A stretch of 16,211 bases of DNA from Spirochaetaceae bacterium (GTDB taxonomy: Bacteria > Spirochaetota > Spirochaetia > Treponematales > Breznakiellaceae). The translations under genes were made by a program, and so were the position numbers. Positions 15,359-16,211 of the stretch are shown one piece after another. Position 1 is the first letter of the stretch. Every line of letters starts with the position of its first letter. The notes under the pieces are model-generated. The model searched no databases, was not told where the DNA came from, and saw nothing but the letters and a program-made list of their open reading frames with translations. The DNA is taken from NCBI GenBank assembly GCA_031255315.1, contig JAIRSS010000259.1, positions 1-16,211 on the forward strand, written 5' to 3'.

Positions 15359-15367
15359 TGCTATAGT
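15359..15367 (+). promoter_or_regulatory. Candidate extended -10 promoter of metA
   Basis: TGCTATAGT fits the extended -10 pattern TGnTATAnT on the plus strand. The start would fall near 15374, giving a leader of about 140 bases before the metA ATG. It lies back to back with the minus-strand -10 at 15335-15340, so the two promoters would overlap in their -35 regions. Confidence 0.4.
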
Positions 15368-15516
15368 TCGTACCGTGTTTTCGGATTCCCGGTTTAAAGC
15401 CGCGTGCGGAACCAAAGGTTCGCCGTGGTTCGCGCTAATTGCTTCCGATGTTCTTCCCTGAGGATTAACGCGCCCTCTTGCCATTCCGCCCGAATACGGG
15501 CATAGTGAACCCTGCT

Positions 15517-16211
15517 ATGCCTATAAAGATTCCAAGAGACCTGCCGGCTTACAACTCGCTACGGCAAGAAAATGTTTTTGTCATGACCGATGACAGGGCC
15601 GAACACCAGGACATACGGCCTTTGAAGGTGGGTATCGTCAATTTGATGCCGACAACGGTGGATACCGAGACCCAACTCCTACGCCTTTTGGGGAATAATC
15701 CCCTCCAGGTGGGCATCACGTTCCTGCGTATGGGGAGCCATGAATCCCGGAACGCGCCGCCGGGGCATCTGGAAAAATTCTACATCAGTTCCGAATGGAT
15801 ATTACGGGAAGGGATACGGTTCGACGGGCTCATCATCACCGGAGCGCCGGTAGAGACCATCCCCTTTGAGGAGGTAGACTACTGGGCCGAACTCGCGGCG
15901 GTTCTGGACTATTCGGCCGCCGGCGTCTGGTCCACCCTGCATATCTGCTGGGGCGCACAGGCGGGGCTTTACCGGCGGTACGGCATTCCCAAGGAGCCGC
16001 TTTCGGCCAAACTCTTCGGCATCTTCCCCCACAGGATAAACGAACGGCATACTCCCCTGTTCAGGGGGTTTGACGACGAATTCCTGGCGCCCCAGTCCCG
16101 GCATACGACATCCGGCAGGGACGCCATTGCCGCGGAACCCGCCCTTACCATTGAGTCCGAAACGGAAGAGTCGGGGGTATTTATAGCCACCGCACGGGGA
16201 GGCCGGGAAAT
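15517..16211 (+). CDS. metA: Homoserine O-acyltransferase (MetA family, probably O-acetyltransferase), 3' truncated by window
   Basis: This enzyme acylates homoserine as the first committed step of methionine synthesis. The first 231 residues are inside the window, out of roughly 300 expected. The start MPIKIPRDLPAYNSL, the NLMP block (42-45) and RLLGNNPLQV are typical of the MetA/HTS family. The nucleophile is Cys144 in HICWGAQAG, aligned with E. coli Cys142. Glu113 in ITGAPVE aligns with E. coli Gly111, and glutamate at this position is linked to acetyl-CoA use in the family. Residue 193 is Gln in APQSRH, where His is common. The catalytic His and Glu that usually follow near 235-237 lie beyond the edge. 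ATG 15517 has no clear Shine-Dalgarno but fits the conserved N-terminus. Confidence 0.92.
   Translation, partial: MPIKIPRDLPAYNSLRQENVFVMTDDRAEHQDIRPLKVGIVNLMPTTVDTETQLLRLLGNNPLQVGITFLRMGSHESRNAPPGHLEKFYISSEWILREGIRFDGLIITGAPVETIPFEEVDYWAELAAVLDYSAAGVWSTLHICWGAQAGLYRRYGIPKEPLSAKLFGIFPHRINERHTPLFRGFDDEFLAPQSRHTTSGRDAIAAEPALTIESETEESGVFIATARGGRE

Noticed and set aside
15368..15516. SAM-I or SAM-II riboswitch before metA
   Set aside because: Neither the conserved SAM-I junction blocks nor the SAM-II pseudoknot core was found when read by eye. The leader is reported only as an unassigned structured region.

Overview
The window looks like the chromosome of a GC-rich spirochaete of the Treponema group. 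Three things suggest this. The ABC importer is an rfuABCD-type riboflavin system, in the same gene order as Treponema pallidum. There is a PUR-domain nucleic-acid-binding protein of the Borrelia BpuR kind. Several other products, such as the oversized phosphohexomutase and the large exported beta-rich protein, have a treponemal look. The assignment is inferred from gene content; no 16S rRNA or other marker is present.

Layout. Positions 1-413 are a long 5' leader with an FMN riboswitch (about 91-233) and an intrinsic terminator (274-309). They control the tightly packed rfuA-rfuB-rfuC-rfuD operon (414-5108), which encodes a periplasmic binding protein, a fused double ATPase and two permeases for riboflavin uptake. 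A cytoplasmic GH3 glycosidase, probably a beta-xylosidase or beta-glucosidase, follows with its own promoter (5317-7404). It converges on a minus-strand PPP-type metallophosphatase (7420-8085). From a shared 201-bp divergent promoter region, a phosphoribosyltransferase (8287-8892) and a 1028-residue exported beta-rich protein (8901-11987) run on the plus strand, followed by RNase HII (rnhB, 12091-12741).

The minus strand then carries a two-gene unit: an alpha-D-phosphohexomutase (13306-15240) and, 2 nt downstream, a PUR-domain protein with a long basic low-complexity tail (12770-13303). The 276-bp divergent intergenic region 15241-15516 is rich in hairpins and separates this unit from metA (15517 to the window edge), which is cut by the window end.

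Function. This is mostly a housekeeping and nutrient-acquisition region: vitamin B2 import under FMN feedback, oligosaccharide breakdown feeding hexose-phosphate interconversion, nucleotide salvage, RNA-DNA hybrid removal and methionine synthesis. No mobile element, CRISPR array, tRNA or rRNA was seen. The less ordinary points are the riboflavin-binding protein without a lipobox cysteine, the exported beta-helix protein, the PUR protein with a basic tail translationally coupled to a sugar mutase, a phosphoribosyltransferase that may be translated from a leaderless mRNA, and the structured leaders of the mutase and metA genes.
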